Shown here one piece after another: positions 7,642-18,355 of a stretch of DNA of 23,527 bases. Under the pieces are notes generated by a model. It was not told the origin of the DNA, searched no databases, and saw nothing but the letters and a program-made list of their open reading frames with translations. Position 1 is the stretch's first letter, and the number at the start of each line of letters is the position of its first letter. The stretch comes from Saccoglossus kowalevskii (taxonomy: Eukaryota; Hemichordata; Enteropneusta; Harrimaniidae), in contig NW_003114568.1 of the NCBI RefSeq assembly GCF_000003605.2, positions 1 to 23,527 of the forward strand. Direction: 5' to 3'. A program made the position numbers and the translations under genes.

Positions 7642-8505
7642 TCATGACAACCCAGCAGTTAAATTTCGAAAACATTAAGTAATTGTATCGAGAATGCCTC
7701 ATATATAAGTAGATTATCACAACAGCCAACCGAAAAATCGACAACAAACTGCTTACAAAGTTGTGAAAAGCGATTGCAAATTAGGTAGTTACATTCCGGA
7801 TTGTTACCTGTGATATCATATTAACAAGTCCCATAGTTAAAAGTTCGTAAATGTGAATAAAAATGTCCTAAATGACCGTTAAATAACCGTAGTGTTACTC
7901 CGAGTATGTAGAGGTCATAGGTCAATTCTAGAAGGTATTTGTTCCAGCGATATCGATTTAAAACATCTGAAAACATGAAATAGCCGCCAATTCGGCTTAA
8001 TTTCAAATAATTTGTGTAGCTGTGTTGTTGGGTGACCGACAAATGTTTAAAGTAAAGCGCAATCGGGCGTGGTTAGCACTTGCATGGGAGACTTCCGTAG
8101 TAAACAAGCGTTGAATTTTGTTTTTCATCGCATACATGGACAATATATAAAGCAACGTTCCTGCTGTCTTTCTTATTGTGATATCAATTATTTATAGTGC
8201 AAAATCGTGCAATTTTTGTAACTATTTTAATTAATGGAAAGTTTTCAAATTCCTTCTAATTTTCAAGAACAAGTTATCGATGCTGTCGGCACGTAGTGGG
8301 TTTTAAGCTGTCAAAACACCGTTCAAAGTGATTGCAAAATTGTGCAAAGTTATGGCAATTTGATAGATGTATTTGTATATATGACCTAAGTTGGTATTAT
8401 ATAAAATCGCGCAGTTTTAAAGTCGACAAATTTAATAAAAGCCAGGTGAACGCAGTCTATAAATGTTCACAACAGCTGACTGTAATATGTTAGAAAACAA
8501 CATGC
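7642..8505 (+). repeat. Satellite unit U9, 3' end deleted (864 bp)
   Basis: It is a near-copy of U8 up to about 8500, where GAAAACAACATGC runs directly into GGCCAATTCGG. The last ~62 bp of the unit are missing. One substitution in the minus-strand frame of the left half creates a stop codon at GCAAATTAGG (7776). Confidence 0.92.
8050..8125 (+). pseudogene. 5S rRNA-like segment, U9
   Basis: Same as U8. It lies about 380 bp before the deletion junction and is complete. Confidence 0.78.
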
Positions 8506-8510
8506 GGCCA
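8498..8510 (+). other. Deletion junction between U9 and U10
   Basis: AACAACATGC, expected to continue CAAAGTTGG, instead runs into GGCCAATTCGG. The two parent sequences share GC at the breakpoint. Anchor spacing (1,448 bp instead of 1,852) puts the loss at about 404 bp. Confidence 0.88.
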
Positions 8511-9089
8511 ATTCGGCTTAGTTTCAAATAATTTGTGCAGCTGTGTTGTTGGGTAACAGACAAAAGTTTGTAGTAAAGCACAATCGGGCGTGGTTAGTAC
8601 TTGCATGGGAGACTCTTGTAGTAAACAAGGGGTTGAATTTTGTTTTTCATCACACACATGGACAATATATAAAGCAACGTTCCTGCTGTCTTTCTCACTG
8701 TGATATCAATTATTTATAGTGCAAATTCGTGCAATTTTTGTAACTATTTTAATTAATGGAAAGTTTTCAAATTCCTTCTAATTTTCAAGAACAAGTTATC
8801 GATGCTGTCGGCACGTAGTGGGTTTTAAGCTGTCAAAACACCGTTCAAAGTGATTGCAAAGTTGTGCAAAGTTATGGCAATTTGATAGATGTATTTGTCT
8901 ATATGACCTAAGTTGGTATTATATAAAATCGCGCAGTTGTAAAGTCGACAAATTTAATAAAAGCCAGGTGAACGCCGTCTATAAATGTTCACATGAGCTG
9001 ACTGTAATATGTTAGAAAACAACGTGCAAAGTTTGAAAAATCGAAGGAAATGTTGGTGGAGTTGCTTGTATATTTAACCTAAGTTTTTG
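8506..9089 (+). repeat. Satellite unit U10, 5' end deleted (584 bp)
   Basis: About 342 bp are missing from its start, including the palindrome, the DR1 site and the middle CAAAG block. It keeps the hairpin's right arm, the 5S-like segment, the TATA motif and the rest. GACTCTTGTAG and CAAGGGGTTG tie it to U19. Confidence 0.92.
8571..8647 (+). pseudogene. 5S rRNA-like segment, U10
   Basis: It is retained although the first third of the unit is deleted. It starts TAGTAAAGC rather than AAGTAAAGC, has GTTAGTACTTG, then GACTCTTG and CAAGGGGTTG with T5. Confidence 0.78.
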
Positions 9090-10015
9090 TCATGACAACC
9101 CAGCAGTTAAATTTCGTAAACATTAAGTAATTGTATCGAGAATGCCTCATATATAAGTAGATTATCACAACAGCCAACCGAAAAATCGACAACAAACTGC
9201 TTACAAAGTTGTGAAAAGCGATTGCAAAGTAGGTAGTTTCATTCCGGATTGTTACCTGCGATATCATATTAACAAGTCCCATAGTTAAAAGTTCGTAAAT
9301 GTGAATAAAAATGTCCTAAATGACCGTTAAATAACCGTAGTGTTACTCCGAGTATGTAGAGGTCATAGGTCAATTCTATAAGGTATTTGTTCCAGCGATA
9401 TCGATTTAAAACATCTGAAAACATGAAATAGCCGCCAATTCGGCTTAATTTCAAATAATTTATGCAGCTGTGTTGTTGGGTGACCGACAAATGTTTAAAG
9501 TAAAGCACAATCGGGCGTGGTTAGCACTTGCATGGGAGACTTCCGTAGTAAACAAGCGTTGAATTTTGTTTTTCATCGCATACATGGACAATATATAAAG
9601 CAACGTTCCTGCTATCTTTCTTACTGTGATATCAATTATTTATAGTGCAAAATCGTGCAATTTTTGTAACTATTTTAATTAATGGAAAGTTTTCAAATTC
9701 CTTCTAATTTTCAAGAACAAGTTATCGATGCTGTCGGCACGTAGTGGGTTTTAAGCTGTTAAACCACCGTTCAAAGTGATTGCAAAGTTGTGCAAAGTTA
9801 TGGCAAAGTTGATAGATGTATTTGTATATATGAGCTAAGTTGTTGGTATATAAAAACGCGCAGTTGTAAAGTCGACAAATTTAATAAAAGCCAGGTGAAC
9901 GCAGCCTATAAATGTTCACATGAGCTGACTGTAATATGTTAGAAAACAACGTGCAAAGTTTGATAATCGAAGGAAATGTTGGTGGGGTTGCTTGTATATT
10001 TAACCTAAGTCTTTG
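9090..10015 (+). repeat. Satellite unit U11 (926 bp)
   Basis: TTTCGTAAACATTAAG resembles an intermediate between the standard and the U1/U22 variants. The right half is the TCTATAAGGTATTTGTTCC type. The end reads GTTTGATAATCG, a private base. Confidence 0.95.
9498..9573 (+). pseudogene. 5S rRNA-like segment, U11
   Basis: Core and box C intact, box A AAAGCACAA, tail CAAGCGTTG, T5. Confidence 0.78.
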
Positions 10016-10940
10016 TCATGACAACCCAGCAGTTAAATTTCGAAAATATTAAGTAATTGTATCGAGAATGCCTCATATATAAGTAGATTATCACAACAGC
10101 CAACCGAAAAATCGACAACAAACTGCTTACAAAGTTGTGAAAAGCGATTGCAAAGTAGGTAGTTACATTCGGATTGTTACCTGTGATATCATATTAACAA
10201 GTCCCATAGTTAAAAGTTCGTAAATGTGAATAAAAATGTCCTAAATGACCGTTAAATAACCGTAGTGTTACTCCGAGTATGTAGAGGTCATAGGTCAATT
10301 CTATAAGGTATTTGTTCCAGCGATATCGATTTAAAACATCTGAAAACATGAAATAGCCGCCAATTCGACTTAATTTCAAATAATTTATGCAGCTGTGTTG
10401 TTGGGTGACCGACAAATGTTTAAAGTAAAGCGCAATCGGGCGTGGTTAGCACTTGCATGGGAGACTTCCGTAGTGAACAAGCGTTGAATTTTGTTTTTCA
10501 TCGCATACATGGACAATATATAAAGCAACGTTCCTGCTATCTTTCTCACTGTGATATCAATTATTTGTAGTACAAAATCGTGCAATTTTTGTAACTATTT
10601 TAATTAATGGAAAGTTTTCAAATTCATTCTAATTTTCAAGAACAAGTTATCGATGCTGTTGGCACGTAGTGGATTTTAAGCTGTTAAAATACCGTTCAAA
10701 GTGATTGCAATGTTGTGCAAAGTTATGGCAAAGTTGATAGATGTATTTGTATATATGAGCTAAGTTGTTGGTATATAAAAACGCGCAGTTGAAAAGTCGA
10801 CAAATTTAATAAAAGCCAGGTGAACGCAGCCTATAAATGTTCACATGAGCTGACTGTAATATGTTAGAAAACAACGTGCAAAGTTTGAAAATCGAAGGAA
10901 ATGTTGGTGGGGTTGCTTGTATATTTAACCTAAGTCTTTG
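10016..10940 (+). repeat. Satellite unit U12 (925 bp)
   Basis: A one-base deletion gives ACATTCGGATTG where others have ATTCCGGATTG (near 10167). AATTCGACTTAA breaks the hairpin stem. ATTTGTAGTAC near 10563 and GCAATGTTGTGC near 10708 are private. Confidence 0.95.
10423..10498 (+). pseudogene. 5S rRNA-like segment, U12
   Basis: Core and box C intact; GTAGTGAACAAG is a private change in the tail. T5 present. Confidence 0.78.
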
Positions 10941-10990
10941 TCATGAAAACCCAGCAGTTAAATTTCGAAAATATTAAGTAATTGTATCGA

Positions 10991-11006
10991 GAATGCCTGA
11001 ATGCCT
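10991..11006 (+). repeat. 8-bp tandem duplication of GAATGCCT in U13
   Basis: GAATGCCT is present twice in direct contact; every other unit that keeps the region has one copy, with point variants. It looks like a slippage event and accounts for most of the extra length of U13. Confidence 0.9.
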
Positions 11007-11356
11007 CATATATAAGTAGATTATCACAACAGCCAACCGAAAAATCGACAAAAAACTGCTTACAAAGTTGTGAAAAGCGATTGCAAAGTAGGTAGTTTCA
11101 TTCCGGATTGTTACCTGTGATATCATATTAACAAGTCCCATAGTTAAAAGTTTGTAAATGTGAATAAAAATGTCCTAAATGACCGTTAAATAACCGTAGT
11201 GTTACTCCGAGTATGTAGAGGTCATAGGTCAATTCTATAAGGTATTTGTTCCAGCGATATCGATTTAAAACATCTGAAAACATGAAATAGCCGCCAATTC
11301 GCCTTAATTTCAAATAATTTATGCAGCTGTGTTGTTGGGTGACCGACAAATGTTTA

Positions 11357-11431
11357 AAGTAAAGCGCAATCGGGCGTGGTTAGCACTTGCATGGGAGACT
11401 TCGTAGTAAACATGCGTTGAATTTTGTTTTT
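11357..11431 (+). pseudogene. 5S rRNA-like segment, U13
   Basis: A one-base loss after box C (GACTTCGTAG) and CATGCGTTG in the tail. T5 present. Confidence 0.76.
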
Positions 11432-11873
11432 CATCGCATACATGGACAATATATAAAGCAACGTTCCTGCTATCTTTCTTACTGTGATATCAATTATTTA
11501 TAGTGCAAAATCGTGCAATTTATGTAACTATTTTAATTAATGGAAAGTTTTCAAATTCCTTCTAATTTTCAAGAAAAAGATATCGATGCTGTCGGCACGT
11601 AGTGGGTTTTAAGCTGTTAAAACACCGTGCAAAGTTGTTCAAAGTTGTGTAAAGTTATGGCAAAGTTGATAGATGTATTTGTATATATGAGCTAAGTTGT
11701 TGGTATATAAAAATGCGCAGTTGTACAGTCGACAAAGTTAATAAAAGCCAGGTGAACGCAGTCTGTAAATGTTCACATGAGCTGACTGTAATATGTTAGA
11801 AAACAACGTGCAAAGTTGGAAAAATCGAAGGAAATGTTGGTGGAGTAGCTTGTATATTTAACCTAAGTCTTTG

Positions 11874-12799
11874 TCATGACAACCCAGCAGTTAAATTTCG
11901 AAAACATTAAGTAATTGTATCGAGAATGCCTCATATATAAGTAGATTATCACAACAGCCAGCCGAAAAATCGACAACAAACTGCTTACAAAGTTGTGAAA
12001 AGCGATTGCAAAGTAGGTAGTTTCATTCCGGATTGTTACCTGTGATATCATATTAACAAGTCCCATAGTTAAAAGTTCGTTAATGTGAATAAAAATGTCC
12101 TAAATGACCGTTAAATAACCGTAGTGTTACTCCGAGTATGTAGAGGTCATAGGTCAATTCTAGAAGGTATTTGTTCCAGCGATATCGATTTAAAACATCT
12201 GAAAACATGAAATAGCCGCCAATTCGGCTTAATTTCAAATAATTTATGCAGCTGTGTTGTTGGGTGACCGACAAATTTTTAAAGTAAAGCGCAATCGGGC
12301 GTGGTTAGCACTTGCATGGGAGACTTCCGCAGTAAACAAGCGTTGACTTTTGTTTTTCATCGCATACATGGACAATATATAAAGCAACGTTCCTGCTATC
12401 TTTCTTACTGTGATATTAATTATTTATAGTGCAAAATCGTGCAATTTTTGTAACTATTTTAATTAATGGAAAGTTTTCAAATTCCTTCTAATTTTCAAGA
12501 ACAAGTTATCGATGCTGTCGTCACGTAGTGGGTTTTAAGCTGTTAAAACACCGTGCAAAGTTGTTCAAAGTTGTGAAAAGTTAGGGCAAAGTTGATAGAT
12601 GTATTTGTATATATGAGCTAAGTTGTTGGTATACAAAAACGCGCAGTTGTAAAGTCGACAAATTTAATAAAATCCAGGTGAACGCAGCCTATAAATGTTC
12701 ACAACAGCTGACTGTAGTATGTTAGAAAACAACGTGCAAAGTTGGAAAAATCGAAGGAAATGTTGGCAGAGCTGCTTGTATATTTAACCTCAGTCATTG
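11874..12799 (+). repeat. Satellite unit U14 (926 bp, first of a triplet)
   Basis: Its left part and the preceding ~240 bp share AATGCGCAGTTGTACAG, GCAGTCTGTAAATG, GTGGAGTAGC and ACAGCCAGCCG with U17, 2,777 bp downstream. It is the first member of the duplicated three-unit block. Confidence 0.95.
12282..12357 (+). pseudogene. 5S rRNA-like segment, U14
   Basis: Core and box C intact; the tail reads CCGCAGTAAACAAG and GTTGACTTTTG before T5. Confidence 0.78.
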
Positions 12800-13725
12800 T
12801 CATGACAATCCCGCAGTTAAGTTTGGAAAACATTAAGTAATTGTATCGAGAATGCCTCATATATAAGCAGATAATCACAACAGCCAACCGAAAAATCGAC
12901 AACAAACTGCTTACAAAGTTGTGAAAAGCGATTGCAAAGTAGGTAGTTTCATTCGGGATTGTTACCTGTGATATCATATTAACAAATCCCATAGTTAAAA
13001 GTTCGTAAATGTGAATAAAAATGTCCTAAATGACCGTTAAATAACCGTAGTGTTACTCCGAGTATGTAGAGGTCATAGGTCAATTCTAGAAGGTATTTGT
13101 TCCAGCGATATCGATTTAAAACATCTGAAAACATGAACTAGCCGCCAATTCGGCTTAATTTCAAATAATGTATTCAGCTGTGTGATTGGGTGAGAGACAA
13201 ATGTTTGAAGTAAATCACAATCGGGCGTGGTTAGCACTTGCATGTGAGACTTCCATAGTAAACAACCGTTGAATTTTGTTTTCCATCGTATACATGGACA
13301 ATATATAAAGCAACGTTCCTGCTATCTTTCTTACTGTGATATCAATTATTTATAGTGCAAAATCGTGCAATTTTTGTAACTATTTTAATTAATGGAAAGT
13401 TTTCAAATTCCTTCTCATTTTCAAGAACAAGTTATCGATGCTGTCGGCACGTAGTGGGTTTTAAGCTGTCAAAACACCGTTCAAAGTAATTGCAAAGTTG
13501 TGCAAAGTTATGGCAATTTGATTGATGTATTTGTATATATGACCTAAGTTGGTATTATATAAAATCGCGCAGTTGTAAAGTAGACAAATTTAATAAAAGC
13601 CAGGTGAACGCAGCCTATAAATGTTCACAACACCTGACTGTAATATGTTAGAAAACAACGTGCAAAGTTGGAAAAATCGAAGGAAATGTTGGGAGAGCTG
13701 CTTGTATATTTAACCTCAGTCATTG
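12800..13725 (+). repeat. Satellite unit U15 (926 bp, subfamily S)
   Basis: It carries the S-type block and pairs with U18 in the three-unit pattern. CATGTGAGAC alters box C, and the T-run after the 5S-like segment is reduced to four (GTTTTCC). AACTAGCCG weakens the hairpin. Confidence 0.95.
13208..13282 (+). pseudogene. 5S rRNA-like segment, U15 (T-run shortened)
   Basis: Box C is changed to CATGTGAGAC, the tail is CAACCGTTG, and only four T follow (GTTTTCC). Confidence 0.75.
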
Positions 13726-14650
13726 TCATGACAATCCCGCAGTTACGTTTGGAAAACATTAAGTAATTGTATCGAGAATGCCTCATATATAAGCAGATAA
13801 TCACAACAGCCAACCGAAAAATCGACAACAAACTGCTTACAAAGTTGTGAAAAGCGGTTGCAAAGTAGGTAGTTTCATTCCGGATTGTTACCTGTGATAT
13901 CATATTAACAAGTCCCATAGTTAAACGTTCGTAAATGTGAATAAAAATGTCCTAAATGACCGTTAAATAACCTAGTGTTACTCCGAGTATGTAGAGGTCA
14001 TAGGTCAATTCTAGAAGGTACTTGTGCCAGCGATATCGATTTAAAATATCTGAAAACATGAAATAGCGGCCAATTCGGCTTAGTTTCAAATAATTTATGC
14101 AGCTGTGTTGTTGGGTGACCGACAAATGTTTGAAGTAAAGCGCAATCGGGCGTGGTTAGCACTTGCATGGAAGACTTCCGTAGTAAACAAGCGTTGAATT
14201 TTGTTTTTCATCGCATACATGGACAATATATAAAGCAACGTTCCTGCTATCTTTCTTACTGTGATATCAATTATTTATAGTGCGAAATCGTGCAATTTTT
14301 GTAACTATTTTAATTAATGGACAGTTTTCAAATTCCTTCTAATTTTCAAGAAAAAGATATCGATGCTGTCGGCACGTAGTGGGTTTTAAGCTGTAAAAAC
14401 ACCGTGCAAAGTTGTTCAAAGTTGTGTAAAGTTATGGCAAAGTTGATAGATGTATTTGTATATATGAGCTAAGTTGTTGGTATATAAAAATGCGCAGTTG
14501 TACAGTCGACAAAGTTAATAAAAGCCAGGTGAACGCAGTCTGTAAATGTTCACATGAGCTGACTGTAATATGTTAGAAAACAACGTGCAAAGTTGGAAAA
14601 ATCGAAGGAAATGTTGGTGGAGTAGCTTGTATATTTAACCTAAGTCTTTG
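13726..14650 (+). repeat. Satellite unit U16 (925 bp, subfamily S)
   Basis: It shares GCAGTTACGTTTGG, AAGCGGTTGC, TTAAACGTTCG, AATAACCTAGTG (a 2-bp loss) and GGTACTTGTGCC with U19, 2,778 bp away. The match fades after about 14045. TAGCGGCCAATT changes the hairpin arm. Confidence 0.95.
14133..14208 (+). pseudogene. 5S rRNA-like segment, U16
   Basis: Box C reads CATGGAAGAC. Core, CAAGCGTTG tail and T5 are intact. Confidence 0.77.
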
Positions 14651-15576
14651 TCATGACAACCCAGCAGTTAAATTTCGAAAACATTAAGTAATTGTATCGA
14701 GAATGCCTCATATATAAGTAGATTATCACAACAGCCAGCCGAAAAATCGACAACAAACTGCTTACAAAGTTGTGAAAAGCGATTGCAAAGTAGGTAGTTT
14801 CATTCCGGATTGTTACCTGTGATATCATATTAACAAGTTCCATAGTTAAAAGTTCGTAAATGTGAATAAAAATGTCCTAAATGACCGTTAAATAACCGTA
14901 GTGTTACTCCGAGTATGTAGAGGTCACAGGTCAATTCTAGAAGGTATTTGTGCCAGCGATATCGATTTAAAACATCTGAAAACATGAAATAGCCGCCAAT
15001 TCGGCTTAATTTCAAATAATGTATGCAGCTGTGTAGTTGGGTGACAGACAAATGTTTGAAGTAAATCACAATCGGGCGTGGTTAGCACTTGGATGGGAGA
15101 CTTCCGTAGTAAACAAGCGTTGAATTTTGTTTTTCATTGTATACATGGACAATATATAAAGCAACGTTCCTGCTATCTTTCTTACTGTGATATCAATTAT
15201 TTATAGTGCAAAATCGTGCGATTTTTGTAACTATTTTAATTAATGGAAAGTTTTCAAATTCCTTCTAATTTTCAAGAACAAGTTATCGATGCTGTCGGCA
15301 CGTAGTGGGTTTTAAGCTGTCAAAACACCGTTCAAAGTGATTGCAAAATTGTGCAAAGTTATGGCAATTTGATAGATGTATTTGTATATATGATCTAAGT
15401 TGGTATTATATAAAATCGCGCAGTTTTAAAGTCGACAAATTTAATAAAAGCCAGGTGAACGCAGTCTATAAATGTTCACAACAGCTGACTGTAATATGTT
15501 AGAAAACAACGTGTAAAGTTGGAAAAATCGAAGGAAATGTTGGTGGAGTTGCTTGTATATTTAACCACAGTCATTG
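14651..15576 (+). repeat. Satellite unit U17 (926 bp, hybrid)
   Basis: The left half matches U14, and the right half from about 14950 matches U7, including the canonical CACTTGGATGGGAGAC. The DR1 spacer is C rather than T (AGGTCAcAGGTCA). The switch suggests exchange within the unit. Confidence 0.95.
15059..15134 (+). pseudogene. 5S rRNA-like segment, U17 (canonical box C)
   Basis: CACTTGGATGGGAGAC matches 5S box C exactly, as in U7. Tail CAAGCGTTG with T5. Confidence 0.82.
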
Positions 15577-16503
15577 TCATGACAATCCCGCAGTTAAGTT
15601 TGGAAAACATTAAGTAATTGTATCGAGAAAGCCTCATATATAAGCAGATAATCACAACAGCCAACCGAAAAATCGACAACAAACTGCTTACAAAGTTGTG
15701 AAAATCGATTGCAAAGTAGATAGTTTCATTCCGGATTGTTACCTGTGATATCATATTAACAAGTCCCATAGTTAAAAGTTCGTAAATGTGAATAAAAATG
15801 TCCTAAATGACCGTTAAATAACCGTAGTGTTACTCCGAGTATGTAGAGGTCATAGGTCAATTCTAGAAGGTATTTGTGCCAGCGATATCGATTTAAAACA
15901 TCTGAAAACATGAAATAGCCGCCAATTCGGCTTAATTTCAAATAATTTATTCAGCTGTGTTGTTGGGTGACCGACAAATGTTTGAAGTAAAGCACAATCG
16001 GGCGTGGTTAGCACTTACATGGGAGACTCCCGTAGTAAACAAGGTGTTGAATTTTGTTTGTCATCACACACATGGACAACATATAAAGCAACGTTGCTGC
16101 TATCTTTCTTACTGTGATATCAATTATTTATAGTGCAAAATCTTGCAATTTTTGTAACTATTTTAATTAATGGAAAGTTTTCAAATTCCTTCTAATTTTC
16201 AAGAACAAGATTATCGATGCTGTCGGCACGTAGTGGGTTTTAAGCTGCCAAAACACGTTCAAAGTGATTGCAAAGTTGTGCAAAGTTATGGCAATTTGAT
16301 AGATGTATTTGTCTATATGACCTAAGTTGGTATTATATAAAATCGCGCAGTTGTAAAGTCGACAAATTTAATAAAAGCCAGGTGAACGCAGCCTATAAAT
16401 GTTCACATGAGCTGACTGTAATACGTTAGAAAACAACGTGCAAAGTTTGAAAAATCGAAGGAAATGTTGGTGGAGTTGCTTGTATATTTAACCTCAGTCA
16501 TTG
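15577..16503 (+). repeat. Satellite unit U18 (927 bp, subfamily S)
   Basis: It carries the S-type block and pairs with U15. The 5S-like tail keeps CAAGGTGTTG, but the T-run is broken (TTTGTC) and the core reads CACTTACATGGG. The TATA motif is changed to ACATATAAAG at 16079. Confidence 0.95.
15985..16059 (+). pseudogene. 5S rRNA-like segment, U18 (T-run broken)
   Basis: CACTTACATGGGAGAC and the 5S-like CAAGGTGTTG tail are present. The expected T5 is interrupted (TTTGTC). Confidence 0.76.
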
Positions 16504-17429
16504 TCATGACAATCCCGCAGTTACGTTTGGAAAACATTAAGTAATTGTATCGAGAATGCCTCATATATAAGCAGATAATCACAACAGCCAACCGAAAAAT
16601 CGACAACAAACTGCTTACAAAGTTGTGAAAAGCGGTTGCAAAGTAGGTAGTTTCATTCCGGATTGTTACCTGTGATATCATATTAACAAGTCCCATAGTT
16701 AAACGTTCGTAAATGTGAATAAAAATGTCCTAAATGACCGTTAAATAACCTAGTGTTACTCCGAGTATGTAGAGGTCATAGGTCAATTCTAGAAGGTACT
16801 TGTGCCAGCGATATCGATTTAAAACATCGGAAAACAAGAAATAGCCGCCAATTCGGCTTGGTTTCAAATAATTTATGCAGCTGTGTTGTTGGGTGACCGA
16901 CAAATGTTTGAAGTAAAGCACAATCGGGCGTGGTTAGTACTTGCATGGGAGACTCTTGTAGTAAACAAGGGGTTGAATTTTGTTTTTCATCACACACATG
17001 GACAATATATAAAGCAACGTTCCTGCTGTCTTTCTTACTGTGATATCAATTATTTATAGTGCAAAATCGTGCAATTTTTGTAACTATTTTAATTAATGGA
17101 AAGTTTTCAAATTCCTTCTAATTTTCAAGAACAAGTTATCAATGCTGTCGGCACGTAGTGGGTTTTAAGCTGTCAAAACACCGTTCAAAGTGATTGCAAA
17201 GTTGTGCAAAGTTATGGCAATTTGATAGATGTATTTGTCTATATGACCTAAGTTGGTATTATATAAAATCGCGCAGTTGTAACGTCGACAAATTTAATAA
17301 AAGCCAGGTGAACGCCGTCTATAAATGTTCACATGAGCTGACTGTAATATGTTAGAAAACAACGTGCAAAGTTTGAAAAATCGAAGGAAATGTTGGTGGA
17401 GTTGCTTGTATATTTAACCTAAGTTTTTG
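16504..17429 (+). repeat. Satellite unit U19 (926 bp, S type, end of triplet)
   Basis: Its left half matches U16. The right half carries GACTCTTGTAG and CAAGGGGTTG, shared with the truncated U10. CATCGGAAAACAAGAAATAG and GGCTTGGTTTC are private changes around the hairpin. Confidence 0.95.
16911..16987 (+). pseudogene. 5S rRNA-like segment, U19
   Basis: GTTAGTACTTG as in 5S, then GACTCTTG and CAAGGGGTTG as in U10. T5 present. Confidence 0.78.
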
Positions 17430-18355
17430 TCATGACAACCCAGCAGTTAAATTTCGAAAACATTAAGTAATTGTATCGAGAATGCCTCATATATAAGTAG
17501 ATTATCACAACAGCCAACCGAAAAATCGACAACAAACTGCTTACAAAGTTGTGAAAAGCGATTGCAAAGTAGGTAGTTTCATTCCGGATTGTTACCTGTG
17601 ATATCATATTAACAAGTCCCATAGTTAAAAGTTCGTAAATGTGAATAAAAATGTCCTAAATGACCGTTAAATAACCGTAGTGTTACTCCGAGTATGTAGA
17701 GGTCATAGGTCAATTCTAGAAGGTATTTGTTCCAGCGATATCGATTTAAAACATCTGAAAACATGAAATAGCCGCCAATTCGGCTTAATTTCAAATAATT
17801 TGTGTAGCTGTGTTGTTGGGTGACCGACAAATGTTTAAAGTAAAGCGCAATCGGGCGTGGTTAGCACTTGCATGGGAGACTTCCGTAGTAAACAAGCGTT
17901 GAATTTTGTTTTTCATCGCATACATGGACAATATATAAAGCAACGTTCCTGCTGTCTTTCTTATTGTGATATCAATTATTTATAGTGCAAAATCGTGCAA
18001 TTTTTGTAACTATTTTAATTAATGGAAAGTTTTCAAATTCCTTCTAATTTTCAAGAACAAGTTATCGATGCTGTCGGCACGTAGTGGGTTTTAAGCTGTC
18101 AAAACACCGTTCAAAGTGATTGCAAAATTGTGCAAAGTTATGGCAATTTGATAGATGTATTTGTATATATGACCTAAGTTGGTATTATATAAAATCGCGC
18201 AGTTTTAAAGTCGACAAATTTAATAAAAGCCAGGTGAACGCAGTCTATAAATGTTCACAACAGCTGACTGTAATATGTTAGAAAACAACGTGCAAAGTTT
18301 GAAAAATCGAAAGAAATGTTGGTGGAGTTGCTTGTATATTTAACCTAAGTTTTTG
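17430..18355 (+). repeat. Satellite unit U20 (926 bp)
   Basis: It is near-identical to U8 and U9 (AATTTGTGTAGCTG, GCTGTCTTTCTTATTG, GCAGTTTTAAAG) although it lies more than 9 kb away. The similarity fades near the end, where GTTTGAAAAATCGAAAG replaces GTTGGAAAAATCGAAGG. Confidence 0.95.
17838..17913 (+). pseudogene. 5S rRNA-like segment, U20
   Basis: Same form as U8 and U9, with T5. Confidence 0.78.

Larger units (their letters stand above)
10941..11873 (+). repeat. Satellite unit U13 (933 bp, 8-bp duplication)
   Basis: The palindrome is broken (TCATGAAAA). GAATGCCT is duplicated at 10991-11006, which explains the length. A one-base deletion (ACTTCGTAG) shortens the 5S-like segment. GAAAAAGATATCGATGC is a variant shared with U16, U23 and U25. 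Confidence 0.95.
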
